42,355 nucleotides of DNA from Soonwooa sp032078105 (GCA_046269235.1 JBJZOS010000014.1:1-42355); one strand, 5' to 3'; positions 8,625 to 17,950 are shown, counted from the first letter of the stretch. Numbers and translations: made by a program. Notes: a model not told the origin generated them from the sequence alone.

Positions 8625-8634
8625 AAATTAAAAA

Positions 8635-8661
8635 AGCTATTCGAATTTCGAATAGCTCTTT
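8635..8661. terminator. Bidirectional terminator between convergent genes
   Basis: A 10-bp stem, AGCTATTCGA (8635-8644) with TCGAATAGCT (8648-8657), is flanked by A on the left and T on the right. It can end the small-protein transcript and the minus-strand porin transcript. Confidence 0.85.
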
Positions 8662-8681
8662 TTATTATGTTTTCGTTTAGA

Positions 8682-10112
8682 TTAAAATTTCCAACCAAGC
8701 GTAAATACTAAATTGTTCATTTGATTTTTAACTTTCGACACGGCATAAGCAGAGGAGTTAACATCAAAATTGTTACTGTAATAACCAGTGCCTTTATTTG
8801 CAGAACCATACAAGAATGGATTGTCATATTCTGATGACACATTTTGATAAGCTGCATCGATGTAGAAGGCCTTAAAGTCATAACCAAGACCTACGCCCAA
8901 AGTATTTCTTTTAGATAGCATTAGATGGGAGTAATTAACATCTTGTATTGATCCATCATTATTATAGCTAGACAACATAATGTTGTTAAATGGATTATTT
9001 GCAAATGCATAACCAGCTCTCACACGAAGACCTTCATAACGATATTCAGCGCCAAGTCTTACTTGTGATGAGTTTTTATAATTCTCACTATAGAAAGCAT
9101 TAAGATCTGAATTTACTGCTGAAGCCGTTGTATATTTAGGCTTACTTAATCCTTGGATATAATCGATGTTAAGAGCGAAATTCTTATTAGGAACAAAAGC
9201 TGCACTCAGCGTTGCATTGAAAGGCGTTCTTAGATTCCTAGATTCCGAGAATTCGGCAGTATCTGTATAACCATTATCCGCAATTGCATAATCTCTGTAT
9301 ACTCGGTCTACCTTCCACCATGTTGGTGTTTCAATAGCTGCTCCTAGACGGAATTGATTGTTGATTTTACCAATAATACCAAAGTTAGCTGAGAATCCTC
9401 TCGAATCTTCTAAATAAGGTGTGTATTGCTTTTCGTAAGAATCAGTAACATTATTGGCATCTAAATTAAAAAATGCATAATCGTTTTGCGTATAACTAAT
9501 GCTGCTCATCTTAATACCAGCTCCTAAATAGATTCTGTTATCATAATTGGCTCCAATCGTAAAATTAGTTTTATCCGAACGGCCATCTCTGCTATAGACG
9601 TGCCCTTGGTAGCTTAAATTACCGACTAGTGGATTATTATTTGCATCTATTAAATCTTTTTGGATTTTGATATTGCTATTTCCTGGTGTTCCAACTTGGT
9701 CATTTAAGAAAGTTGAATTATAGCTAAGACCTATGTTTACGAATTTCCATTTAGAATTAAGATTACTTAAGTCAAACGCAATTATTGCAGAGGCGTTACC
9801 TAAATCTGTCTTATTAACTTTATTAGAAGCAGAAGCGCTACCAAAAGTACTTGTATTCTTGTTAGAATAGGTTGATAAACTAAGACTAAGGTCACTAACA
9901 ATGTTAACTCCTAAACCTGCAGGGTTAACATTAACGCTAGAAATGTCACCTCCTAAAGCTCCCATTGATCCCGCCATGCCTACATATTTTGCGGTTCCAT
10001 TAATACTATTGTTGTTATAGACATCGGTTGTATTCTTAATTTCTGATATGTCCTGAGCTTGTAAATAAAAAGCTGCTGGTAAAGTAAGTATCAGTAATGT
10101 TCTTTTTAACAT
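8682..10112 (-). CDS. OMPP1/FadL/TodX-family outer membrane transport protein
   Basis: 476 residues with a signal peptide (MLKRTLLILTLPAAFYLQAQ). The mature N-terminus contains 'GTAKYVGMAGSMGALGGDISSVNVNPAGLG', the hallmark NPAGLG region of FadL-like porins. The rest alternates polar and aromatic residues as in a beta-barrel, and the protein ends in a typical outer membrane signature (NNLVFTLGWKF, terminal Phe). FadL-type barrels carry hydrophobic substrates such as fatty acids across the outer membrane. A link to the beta-oxidation operon about 6 kb away is possible but not shown. It lies 59 bp downstream of the Tyr/Gly-rich lipoprotein gene on the same strand. Confidence 0.88.
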   Translation of the reverse strand: MLKRTLLILTLPAAFYLQAQDISEIKNTTDVYNNNSINGTAKYVGMAGSMGALGGDISSVNVNPAGLGVNIVSDLSLSLSTYSNKNTSTFGSASASNKVNKTDLGNASAIIAFDLSNLNSKWKFVNIGLSYNSTFLNDQVGTPGNSNIKIQKDLIDANNNPLVGNLSYQGHVYSRDGRSDKTNFTIGANYDNRIYLGAGIKMSSISYTQNDYAFFNLDANNVTDSYEKQYTPYLEDSRGFSANFGIIGKINNQFRLGAAIETPTWWKVDRVYRDYAIADNGYTDTAEFSESRNLRTPFNATLSAAFVPNKNFALNIDYIQGLSKPKYTTASAVNSDLNAFYSENYKNSSQVRLGAEYRYEGLRVRAGYAFANNPFNNIMLSSYNNDGSIQDVNYSHLMLSKRNTLGVGLGYDFKAFYIDAAYQNVSSEYDNPFLYGSANKGTGYYSNNFDVNSSAYAVSKVKNQMNNLVFTLGWKF

Positions 10113-10171
10113 ATTAAAGTTCTTTAATAAAGACTGTTTTATAAGTTTATAATTAATTTTTTTAAATGGAA

Positions 10172-11200
10172 TTAACGTCCACCAGATCTCATTCCTCCTC
10201 CAGAACGCATACCACCACCAGCGCTACCGCCCATAGTTCCGCCAGATCTAGTACCACCAGTAGAGTTGAATGCTCCGCCACCAGATCCGCTACTACGATA
10301 TCCGCCAGAATTTTGCATTGGTGTTGAATTTCTGAAACCACCGTTATTACTACGAATACTATTATCGTTTCTCATACCACCATTTTGGCGGATAGATCCG
10401 TCGTTATGTTGATTTGGGAAACTTTGCGGATTTCTGTAACCTCCCATACTGTTAGGATTTCTTACATTAGCATTATTTCCGTTATTAATCATACCTTGAT
10501 TACGAGTGCTACCATTAGAATTTCTTATGCCAGCATTATTAGTCATATTTCTTACACTATTTTCTCTCAGCATGCCAGAAAGTCTGTTCCCGTTTGTATT
10601 TCTCGTTCCTTGCGGAATATAGTATGAGTTGTTGCCATAGTAAGGGTAGTACCCGCCGCCATAACCATAATAGTACGGTGAGTAATAAGGCGAATAATAG
10701 CTACCCCAATATCCACCACCGTATCCGTAACCCCAGAAAGGATCATAGAAACTGTTGTAATACCAAGGGCTTCCCCATCCCCAATTAAGCCCGATATTCC
10801 AGCCATAACCCCAACGAGAACCATAATAGGGCATGCCGTATCCATAATACCCAGATCCCCAACCCCAATTATTATTGGTGTAATAAGTTTCTGTTCCCGT
10901 ATAATGTCCCCAGTCAGACTCATAACTTCCATAGCGTTTGTTACTAAGTTGTTGGTTTTTCACAGATTGCTCAACAATACCGACATCACCATAGTCGTAA
11001 TATTGGTCCACCTGATTGCCATAATTCCCCGAATAGCCTTTTGGAAGGCTATCTCTACTAGGATCATAGTACACACCATCAGTCTCAGAATAACCTCCTG
11101 TATAGACAATACAAGACGTTAATAAGAAGCTGCTGGAAATCATTATTAAGGCTTTTGACTTAACAAGATTAAAAATGTTATAATTGTTAAAAGTTTTCAT
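10172..11200 (-). CDS. Tyr/Gly-rich low-complexity lipoprotein
   Basis: Translated from the ATG at 11200 it is a 342-residue protein with a lipoprotein signal ending FLLTSC (Cys30). A longer frame starting at 11260 adds 20 residues with no signal character and was rejected. After a polar section come roughly 90 residues dominated by Tyr, Gly, Trp and Ser (YYGYG, GWGS, PYYSPYY). An Asn/Arg/Gly/Met-rich section follows (RNxxGxRN repeats), and the tail repeats SGGGMRSGG. The gene is divergent from proS and precedes the FadL-like gene. No catalytic domain is visible; a surface or matrix structural role is a guess. Confidence 0.75.
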   Translation of the reverse strand: MKTFNNYNIFNLVKSKALIMISSSFLLTSCIVYTGGYSETDGVYYDPSRDSLPKGYSGNYGNQVDQYYDYGDVGIVEQSVKNQQLSNKRYGSYESDWGHYTGTETYYTNNNWGWGSGYYGYGMPYYGSRWGYGWNIGLNWGWGSPWYYNSFYDPFWGYGYGGGYWGSYYSPYYSPYYYGYGGGYYPYYGNNSYYIPQGTRNTNGNRLSGMLRENSVRNMTNNAGIRNSNGSTRNQGMINNGNNANVRNPNSMGGYRNPQSFPNQHNDGSIRQNGGMRNDNSIRSNNGGFRNSTPMQNSGGYRSSGSGGGAFNSTGGTRSGGTMGGSAGGGMRSGGGMRSGGR

Positions 11201-11346
11201 TTTCAACAGAGTATTAAGTTTATTATATTTGCATTTCTTTATACCAAATTTGTACCACAAAGTACGATAAATAGGCAGGTAAAATTACTGCTTTTATTTT
11301 AGATTGGCTTTATAAAGAAAAGTTAAAAAGAAATATCAAAAAATTT

Positions 11347-12822
11347 ATGGCAAAGTTAACAACAAGGGCAGAAGATTACAGCAAATGGTACAACGAATTG
11401 GTTGTAAAAGCTGACTTAGCAGAAAACTCTGGTGTGCGTGGTTGTATGGTGATTAAACCGTATGGTTATGCAATTTGGGAAAAAATGCGTGATGAGATGG
11501 ATCGCAAATTCAAAGAAACAGGACACGTTAATGCTTATTTCCCCTTGTTTGTCCCGAAAAGCTTGTTCGAAGCAGAAGAGAAGAATGCGGAAGGTTTTGC
11601 TAAAGAATGCGCGGTTGTTACGCATTACCGTCTAAAAAATGATCCCGATAATCCAGGGAAATTAATTGTTGATCCTAATGCAAAATTAGAAGAAGAACTT
11701 ATTGTTCGTCCAACTTCTGAGGCTATTATTTGGAGTACTTATAAAAATTGGATTCAATCTTATAGAGATTTACCAATCCTGATTAACCAATGGGCAAATG
11801 TGGTACGTTGGGAGATGAGAACACGTCTATTCCTTAGAACTGCCGAATTCCTTTGGCAAGAAGGGCACACAGCGCATGCAACGCGTCAGGAAGCCATTGA
11901 CGAGTCAGAACAAATGTTAGATGTCTATGCCGATTTTGCAGAGAACTTTATGGCAATTCCTGTTGTTAGAGGTATTAAAACACCATCTGAGAGATTTGCT
12001 GGTGCAGACGAAACTTATTGTATCGAAGCACTTATGCAAGATGGTAAAGCTTTACAGGCCGGAACGTCTCACTTTTTAGGACAAAATTTTGCAAAAGCTT
12101 TCGATGTTAAATTCACTAATAAAGAAGGTAAAATAGAATATGCTTGGGCAACTTCTTGGGGAACTTCGACCAGATTAATGGGTGCCTTAATTATGACGCA
12201 TTCGGATGATCATGGTTTGGTATTACCTCCAAGCTTGGCACCAATCCAGGTGGTTATTGTTCCTATTTTTAAAGGAGAAGAACAATTAGAAGAAATCAGC
12301 AAAGTAGCTTTGGATATTCAAGCGAAATTAAAGGCGAAAGGTATTTCTGTTAAATTTGATAACGATACGCAGAACAAACCAGGTTGGAAGTTTGCTGAAT
12401 ACGAACTAAAAGGTGTGCCAGTAAGAATGGCAATTGGCCCTAAAGATTTAGAAAACGGAACTGTCGAAATCGCCAGAAGAGATAATTTAACTAAAGAAGT
12501 ACAGCCAATTGATAATGTAGATGCATATATTGAAGAATTATTAAAAACAATTCAGCAAGACATATTTAATAAAGCTAAAACTTACAGGGATACTCACGTA
12601 ACTAAGGTCGATACTTATGAGGAATTCAAAAAAGTTTTAGAAGAAAAAGGTGGATTTATTTCAGCGCATTGGGACGGTACGGACGAAGAGGAAGAGCAAA
12701 TTAAAAATGAAACAAAAGCCACTATTAGATGTATTCCTTTAGATAATGAAATGGAAGAAGGTGTATCTCTGATTACTGGAAAACCATCAAAACAACGTGT
12801 TTTATTTGCGAAAGCATATTAA
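11347..12822 (+). CDS. proS: Prolyl-tRNA synthetase (archaeal/eukaryotic-like class II type)
   Basis: 491 residues, the length of the short ProS form without the bacterial editing insertion. Class II motif 2 is at 'RWEMRTRLFLRTAEFLWQEGHTAHA'. The catalytic core continues with 'FAGADETYCIEALMQDGKALQAGTSHFLGQ' and motif 3 is at 'TRLMGALIMTHSDDHGLVLPP'. An anticodon-binding domain follows (about 300-400), then the family-specific C-terminal domain ending in Tyr (VLFAKAY). It attaches proline to tRNA-Pro. It is divergent from the lipoprotein gene and followed by an OmpA-type gene after 79 bp. Confidence 0.97.
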   Translation: MAKLTTRAEDYSKWYNELVVKADLAENSGVRGCMVIKPYGYAIWEKMRDEMDRKFKETGHVNAYFPLFVPKSLFEAEEKNAEGFAKECAVVTHYRLKNDPDNPGKLIVDPNAKLEEELIVRPTSEAIIWSTYKNWIQSYRDLPILINQWANVVRWEMRTRLFLRTAEFLWQEGHTAHATRQEAIDESEQMLDVYADFAENFMAIPVVRGIKTPSERFAGADETYCIEALMQDGKALQAGTSHFLGQNFAKAFDVKFTNKEGKIEYAWATSWGTSTRLMGALIMTHSDDHGLVLPPSLAPIQVVIVPIFKGEEQLEEISKVALDIQAKLKAKGISVKFDNDTQNKPGWKFAEYELKGVPVRMAIGPKDLENGTVEIARRDNLTKEVQPIDNVDAYIEELLKTIQQDIFNKAKTYRDTHVTKVDTYEEFKKVLEEKGGFISAHWDGTDEEEEQIKNETKATIRCIPLDNEMEEGVSLITGKPSKQRVLFAKAY

Positions 12823-12901
12823 AAATAAGTTTTATGTAATAAAAAGTTAAACCATGGTCTAGTTTTTGATTGTCGTAATATTAACAAAAAAATAAACACT
12901 T

Positions 12902-14197
12902 ATGGCAATTAACTTAATCGAACTGATCAAAGGACAACTTAGTCCAGAACTTCTATCACAAGTATCCACACATCTAGGAGAAAGTAACTCCAATGTGTCG
13001 AATGCAGTTAGCGCGTTCTTACCAGCTATCATTGGTGGAATGGCAAATAATTCGGGAGACTCAACGCTTTTCTCTTATCTGAAAAGCCTTGCGTCTTCCG
13101 ATTTTGTTTCTAAAATGACGAGCGATTCCGACAGCGTTGCTGGAACTATCAAGTCAATAATTTCTTTAATTTTTGGAGGAAAGACAGATGCTTTGGTTAA
13201 TACGGTATCTAATTTTGCTGGTGTTAGTCCAGCTTCTGGTCATCAATTACTAGATCTAGTAGGAGGGAGTAGTTTTGGATTTCTAGGTAAGTACATTACT
13301 GATAACAATCTAGATCAAAACCAATTCACCAATTTGTTAAACGACCAGAAAGGTATTGTTTCGGGCTTATTACCAGCCGGGCTTAGTCTTGCCGGTTTAG
13401 GTCTTGGCGGTGCGGCAGCTGCTGCAACTCCGACAGTGGAAGTTCCAAAGCCAATTGTTAACAAAGAGACAGAGTATGTTGACTCGGGCGCTCATGTTAC
13501 AAAAAGCGGAAATGTACACACCCCACCACCAAATGACAATGGTGGAGGAGGTTCTATCCTGAAGTGGTTGCTTCCATTATTACTTCTGTTATTAGCTGGT
13601 TGGTTTTTATGGAAACAATGTGGCAAACAAGCTGATACTGTACCTGCTGGCTCAACAGATAGTACTGTAATTGTAAAAGATACTGTTGTGTCGAGCATAA
13701 CTGTAGATTCTACTGCTAATGGCACAACAGTGCAGAGAGAAAGTATGGTAGTCACCTTACCAAGTGGTAAAACTATTAATGCTTACAAAGGAGGTATCGA
13801 AGATCAAATCGTTACATTCTTAAAATCTGACGAGTATAAAAACTCAACAGAAGCACAACTTAAAGACAAATGGTTTAATTTTGATAATTTGAATTTTGAA
13901 TTTAATTCAACGAAATTAACGCCAGAATCGCAAGTGCAGTTAGATAATTTGAAAGCTATTCTTGCAGAGTACCCCGCTGCTAACATCAAAATTGGTGCAT
14001 ACACAGATAAAAAAGGTGATGCTGCAACTAACCTAAAATTATCTAAAGAAAGAGCAACAGCTGTTAAAACTGCTTTAGGCTCTGCTCAAGTTAAAGAAGC
14101 AGAAGGTTACGGATCACAATTTGCAAAAGTTCCTGCAGAAGCTTCTGACAAAGAAAGAGAAAAAGATAGAAAAACATCTATCCGTTTTGTGAAGTAA
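12902..14197 (+). CDS. DUF937 - transmembrane - OmpA-like fusion protein
   Basis: 431 residues in three parts. Residues 1-~170 are a DUF937 (YidB-like) domain, recognisable by 'SAFLPAIIGGMANNSGD' and Gly/Leu-rich repeats. A linker leads to one membrane helix (about 219-237, SILKWLLPLLLLLLAGWFLW). The C-terminal part is an OmpA peptidoglycan-binding domain (about 320-430): 'FDNLNFEFNSTKLTPES', 'IKIGAYTDKKGD..NLKLSKERA' and 'DRKTSIRFVK'. There is no signal peptide, so the DUF937 part should be cytoplasmic and the OmpA part periplasmic. The combination suggests an inner-membrane anchor to the wall. It has its own terminator. Confidence 0.9.
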   Translation: MAINLIELIKGQLSPELLSQVSTHLGESNSNVSNAVSAFLPAIIGGMANNSGDSTLFSYLKSLASSDFVSKMTSDSDSVAGTIKSIISLIFGGKTDALVNTVSNFAGVSPASGHQLLDLVGGSSFGFLGKYITDNNLDQNQFTNLLNDQKGIVSGLLPAGLSLAGLGLGGAAAAATPTVEVPKPIVNKETEYVDSGAHVTKSGNVHTPPPNDNGGGGSILKWLLPLLLLLLAGWFLWKQCGKQADTVPAGSTDSTVIVKDTVVSSITVDSTANGTTVQRESMVVTLPSGKTINAYKGGIEDQIVTFLKSDEYKNSTEAQLKDKWFNFDNLNFEFNSTKLTPESQVQLDNLKAILAEYPAANIKIGAYTDKKGDAATNLKLSKERATAVKTALGSAQVKEAEGYGSQFAKVPAEASDKEREKDRKTSIRFVK

Positions 14198-14220
14198 TAA
14201 AATCAATAGTTTAGAGATAA

Positions 14221-14252
14221 AAATGGTCGAATGTTTTTTCGACCATTTTTTA
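14221..14252 (+). terminator. Rho-independent terminator after the OmpA-type gene
   Basis: An 11-bp stem, AAATGGTCGAA with TTCGACCATTT, a short T-rich loop and a T tail, 23 bp after the stop. Confidence 0.9.
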
Positions 14253-14548
14253 TTTGATTGAGCGCTTGGGCTGTTAAATATTTTAAAAAATTCCTATATA
14301 AGTTGTTATATATTTATAGAATTGATTTTTTATTTGGTTTAAGTATTTGCAAAATTTTAGCATTAATTTTTACTCAAAATAATTTATATTCTTTATAATA
14401 AATATTGGGGTTTAAGAATTTATAAGTGTACAAGTGTCTGCCTATTAGATTGTCAATTTGTTATGGGAATGAGCAACAGATATTTTTTAGCCTTAAAAAA
14501 GCTGCAGCTAATTTTACTGTTTTTAAAAATTATTAAAAAAATGTACAC
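14253..14548. other. AT-rich intergenic region, no gene seen
   Basis: Roughly 300 bp between two terminators of convergent genes. Frames are short and stop-rich, and no repeat or RNA motif was recognised. Confidence 0.55.
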
Positions 14549-14578
14549 AAAAAAAGCCGAATCTCGTTTTCGGCTTTT
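14549..14578 (-). terminator. Terminator of the DUF4377 gene
   Basis: A 10-bp stem, AAAAGCCGAA (14552-14561) with TTCGGCTTTT (14569-14578). Read on the minus strand it ends in a run of T and lies about 30 bp after the minus-strand stop codon. Confidence 0.85.
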
Positions 14579-14606
14579 GTCTTTATAATTGATTATTGTT
14601 TAATTT

Positions 14607-14954
14607 TTAAAACTGTTCACGTTTGGTTTTAGAAATTTGTTTAATTAATGTGTATTTAATCGAACTAGCATCTGCGGGTGGATTAGCGATTTTGGTTGTA
14701 GAAACTGTCAGCACATAATCGTAACCTGGTTGATACGTAAATCCATCAATTTGATTATAAAAGTAAGTCCACTGGTCCGTTGGTTTCTCTCGGACTAACA
14801 TACATCTTTGCGTCCCGGCTCCATTAGAGCAATCTTTTTGTTCTGCACTTATAAAAAGCGTTTTGATACTTGTATTATCCGATGTCTGCACGCTACATTG
14901 TACAGCTGAGATGAAAAATGCGGCGGTTGATAAAATTTTAAGGCTTGCTTTCAT
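14607..14954 (-). CDS. DUF4377-domain putative lipoprotein
   Basis: 115 residues. The N-terminal hydrophobic segment ends in SAVQC (Cys20), a plausible lipobox. The remainder matches the DUF4377 pattern: two conserved Cys in 'QKDCSNGAGTQRCMLVRE', then 'WTYFYNQIDGFTYQPGYDYVLTVST', then 'NPPADASSIKYTLIKQISKT'. Homologues are small envelope proteins, sometimes fused to META/HslJ-like domains; their function is unknown. It is monocistronic with its own terminator. Confidence 0.85.
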   Translation of the reverse strand: MKASLKILSTAAFFISAVQCSVQTSDNTSIKTLFISAEQKDCSNGAGTQRCMLVREKPTDQWTYFYNQIDGFTYQPGYDYVLTVSTTKIANPPADASSIKYTLIKQISKTKREQF

Positions 14955-15104
14955 AATGTTAGATTTAATAATTAAATTTTTCCAATTACTATGCCATGAC
15001 AGGATTTTGTATATCGTCAGGACTTGTAAAATAAGTATTCAATCTTTTTTTGCCCCACAGAATTTTTCTTTATTAAAGTCAAAATTTCGAATTATTTTTG
15101 AAGT

Positions 15105-15566
15105 TTATTTTCTGTCACCAAAATCTAAATGAGGATGATTTCCGTTTTTATAAATGACTTGCAAAAATGCAAAAACCATCGCTGTTGACCAGCCTACGAG
15201 CATAATGCCGTTGATGGCTTCTAATCCTGCAATAATTCGCCATTCTGAATCGATGACGACATCGCCATAACCAATGGTCGTAAATGTAATTAACGAAAAA
15301 TAAATAGATTCGGAAAAGCTTGACAAGCTTGAAATATGTGGGTTGAAATAATAGACTGCTGCCCACAAAGTACATTGCCCACCATGCAAAAGCGTGAAAA
15401 ACATGATGAGAAATACCAGCATTATAAATGTGGTTAGTAATTCATTTTTCTTGCGCCAACGTTTGAACTGTGGAATAAATATTTTAAGGAAATAAAGAGT
15501 TGACAACGCCTGGATAAACACATTACAGGCAACTACCAAAATCCCGACTAATACAATTTGTAACAT
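15105..15566 (-). CDS. Two-TM potassium channel family protein
   Basis: 153 residues with the K+ selectivity filter TIGYGD at 97-102, preceded by a pore helix (SFSESIYFSLITFT) and followed by an inner helix (INGIMLVGWSTAMVFAFLQVIY). Two hydrophobic helices lie before the pore (about 1-30 and 44-62), so the topology is slightly larger than a minimal KcsA-type subunit. There is no RCK/TrkA-N domain and the C-terminus is only about 15 residues, so no ligand gating is visible. It would form a tetrameric inner-membrane cation channel. It is isolated from its neighbours. Confidence 0.9.
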   Translation of the reverse strand: MLQIVLVGILVVACNVFIQALSTLYFLKIFIPQFKRWRKKNELLTTFIMLVFLIMFFTLLHGGQCTLWAAVYYFNPHISSLSSFSESIYFSLITFTTIGYGDVVIDSEWRIIAGLEAINGIMLVGWSTAMVFAFLQVIYKNGNHPHLDFGDRK

Positions 15567-15758
15567 GGTGCGAAGTTAAGGAGAAATTTGGCTCGCTAAA
15601 AAATATTTGATTCTTATAATTGTTTTCATTAAAATCTCAGTATTTCAGCCATATTCGAAGGTTTACCAATATGTCCCAGATTTAAAATTTATATCATCCT
15701 GATGCTTTGATGTTGAGTCAAAAACTGCCATTTGTTTTTACGAAACGATCTATAATAG

Positions 15759-15932
15759 TTAGTCTATCTTTTTGTACTTTTCCATCGAGATATATTCGTA
15801 GGGTTTAGGAGCGTCGGGCTTTACGGAATCGTACATCAAATACACCGAAAAGCCAAATATGATAACAGTAAAAAGTTGTAAACTTAAAAAAGAATGGGGC
15901 AGACAAGGTTTCCTGAATTTTTGGATTTGCAA
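15759..15932 (-). CDS. Probable small single-TM protein (57 aa), start uncertain
   Basis: On the minus strand an open frame ends KPYEYISMEKYKKID-stop. A membrane helix (SLQLFTVIIFGFSVYLMYD) precedes this tail, and a basic stretch (QKFRKPCLPHS) precedes the helix. This is a coherent single-pass topology with positive residues inside. No ATG opens the frame; the first plausible start is TTG at 15932. An ATG at 15942 opens a different frame (MKDFANPKIQETLSAPFF) that runs into the same region, so a one-base frameshift in a gene starting there is an alternative. No function is known. Confidence 0.45.
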   Translation of the reverse strand: MQIQKFRKPCLPHSFLSLQLFTVIIFGFSVYLMYDSVKPDAPKPYEYISMEKYKKID

Positions 15933-16016
15933 AGTCCTTCATTTGGGAAGTCCATATTTTTTTTGGAATATAATTTCTAGGTTATTAAAAATTTTGTTTG
16001 AATAATGTAGGTGTAA

Positions 16017-16043
16017 AAAAACCTCGCAATGGCGAGGTTTTTT
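16017..16043 (-). terminator. Terminator of the beta-oxidation operon
   Basis: A 10-bp stem, AAAACCTCGC with GCGAGGTTTT, around a 4-nt loop. Read on the minus strand it ends in T residues, about 30 bp after the acyl-CoA dehydrogenase stop. Confidence 0.9.
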
Positions 16044-16070
16044 TATTGAGCAAAATAAGGTTTTTAACTT

Positions 16071-17846
16071 CTAGTAATGTCCTTTCTCCACATAATGCGC
16101 AGCAATTTTCTCTGTAAGAGCTACAACATTCGGCGTGTTAGTATATTTCGTGAATCTTCTCAATCCCGAAAGCATCATTCTTTGCTCATCACCTTCTGCG
16201 AAAGAAACGATCCCTTCTTTAGCGGCTGTGATGATTTTATCAATTGCTTTGTAAAGGTTCAGTTGAGCCATTGCTGCTTCAACAGATTCTGGAGCGAAAT
16301 GTTTTTCAGCTCTTAAAATAGCAGATTCTGCCATATAAATTTGGTTCAAAATCTCAGAAGCATTTAACAGTAAATGTTGTTGTTTTTCAATATCCATCAT
16401 GTATTTCTGAAGTGCGGCACCAGAAACCATCAAGAATACTTTTTTCAAGTTGGCGATGATTGCTTTTTCTTCGCTCATGTAAGCCGAGTAATCTGGAACT
16501 TCGAAAGACGGAATCCCCATCAACTCTTTAGAAATCGCCATTGCAGGAGTTAAAAGGTCCAATTGTCCTTTCATAGCACGCTTTATAAGCATCCCCACTG
16601 CAAGAAGTCTGTTGATTTCGTTGGTTCCTTCATAAATTCTTGAAATTCTTGAATCTCTCCAACCTGCTTCCATTGGTGTATCTTCTGAGAAGCCCATTCC
16701 ACCATAGATTTGAATACCTTCATCGGCTGTATTTTGAGCTAGATCTGATACAAAAACTTTTAAAATTGAACATTCAACCGCAAATTCTTCAACACCTTTT
16801 AATTCAGCTTCTTGGTGATTCATTCCGCCAGCAACCAGTTCGTCGATTTTATCTTGAACGTTTTTCGCAGCACGGTATGATCCTGCTTCTGAAACGAAAA
16901 TTCCTGTCGCCATTTCAGCCAATTTCTTTCTGATTGCTCCGAAAGTTGAAATCGAAACACCAAATTGTTTTCTCTCGTTTGCATATTGAATTGAATGATT
17001 TAAAATTCTCCTTTGCGCATCCAAACAAGCTGCTGCCAATTTGATACGCCCAACGTTTAATGCGTTTAAAGCGATTTTGAAACCGTTATTTCTTTCCCCC
17101 AACATATTTTCTACCGGAACTTTCATGTCGTTGAAGAAAACTTGTCTTGTAGAAGACGCACGGATTCCCAATTTATGCTCTTCTTCGCCTAAAGTTAGAG
17201 AATTTGGATCCTCCAATTCAGAACGGTTGATAACAAAACCAGTGATGTTTTTATCGTCATCAATTTTTGCAAAAAGCGTGAATGTATCTGCAAAACCTGC
17301 ATTAGATATCCACATTTTTTGTCCATTGATGATGTAGTGTTTTCCGTCTGCTGAAAGCACCGCTTTTGTTTTCCCAGAATTCGCATCCGAACCTGCGTCA
17401 GGCTCTGTCAGACAGTACGCGCCGAATTTTGTTCCTGCCGCTAAATCTGGAAGATATTTTGCTTTAAGAGCCTCAGAACCATACAGTAGGGTAGGAAGCG
17501 TCCCAATTCCCGTGTGCGCACCGAAAGCCGTAGCTAAAGATCCAGTAGCACCAGAAAGGTAGTCGCAAGCCAGCATCGTGTTGATGAAGCCCATACCCAT
17601 ACCGCCGTATTGCTCAGGAACGGTGATTCCCAACATGCCCATTTCGCCTAATTTTTTCATACATTCTTCCGTGAATGCATAATCTTTCTGTTCGAATTTT
17701 TCTCTATTCGGAACCACTTCTCTGTCGATAAACTCTTTTGCTGAGTCACGCAGCATTTTTTGTTCTTCATTAAGTTCCTCCAAAGAGAATATTTCGTTTG
17801 CTGGGATTTCCTTAATAAGGAACTCGCCTCCAGTTAAATTTGCCAT
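16071..17846 (-). CDS. Acyl-CoA dehydrogenase (beta-oxidation, VLCAD-like length)
   Basis: 591 residues, about 200 longer than short/medium-chain forms. The ACAD core is clear: 'GMLGITVPEQYGGMGMGF', FAD-binding 'FGAYCLTEPDAGSDA' and 'YIINGQKMWISNAG', substrate region 'HKLGIRASSTRQVFFNDMKVP', and the catalytic-Glu motif 'SRIYEGTNEINR'. An extra C-terminal helical domain of about 170 residues follows. It catalyses the first oxidation of fatty acyl-CoA and passes electrons to ETF, whose genes are at 34-36 kb. It is the last gene of the MarR-led operon, 104 bp after the thiolase gene. Confidence 0.95.
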   Translation of the reverse strand: MANLTGGEFLIKEIPANEIFSLEELNEEQKMLRDSAKEFIDREVVPNREKFEQKDYAFTEECMKKLGEMGMLGITVPEQYGGMGMGFINTMLACDYLSGATGSLATAFGAHTGIGTLPTLLYGSEALKAKYLPDLAAGTKFGAYCLTEPDAGSDANSGKTKAVLSADGKHYIINGQKMWISNAGFADTFTLFAKIDDDKNITGFVINRSELEDPNSLTLGEEEHKLGIRASSTRQVFFNDMKVPVENMLGERNNGFKIALNALNVGRIKLAAACLDAQRRILNHSIQYANERKQFGVSISTFGAIRKKLAEMATGIFVSEAGSYRAAKNVQDKIDELVAGGMNHQEAELKGVEEFAVECSILKVFVSDLAQNTADEGIQIYGGMGFSEDTPMEAGWRDSRISRIYEGTNEINRLLAVGMLIKRAMKGQLDLLTPAMAISKELMGIPSFEVPDYSAYMSEEKAIIANLKKVFLMVSGAALQKYMMDIEKQQHLLLNASEILNQIYMAESAILRAEKHFAPESVEAAMAQLNLYKAIDKIITAAKEGIVSFAEGDEQRMMLSGLRRFTKYTNTPNVVALTEKIAAHYVEKGHY

Positions 17847-17950
17847 ATATTTTGTTTTTATTTTTTAGATGTTTATAATAAAGAAAAAATGTAAAACCTA
17901 TTAAAGATTTTTTTGTAAGCTTGACATTTCTTAATTCTTTGTTCGTTCTT

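Noticed and set aside
10385..10932. Open frames on both strands inside the Tyr/Gly-rich lipoprotein gene
   Set aside because: They are shadow frames caused by the biased composition of the real gene, with no start signals or sensible protein features.
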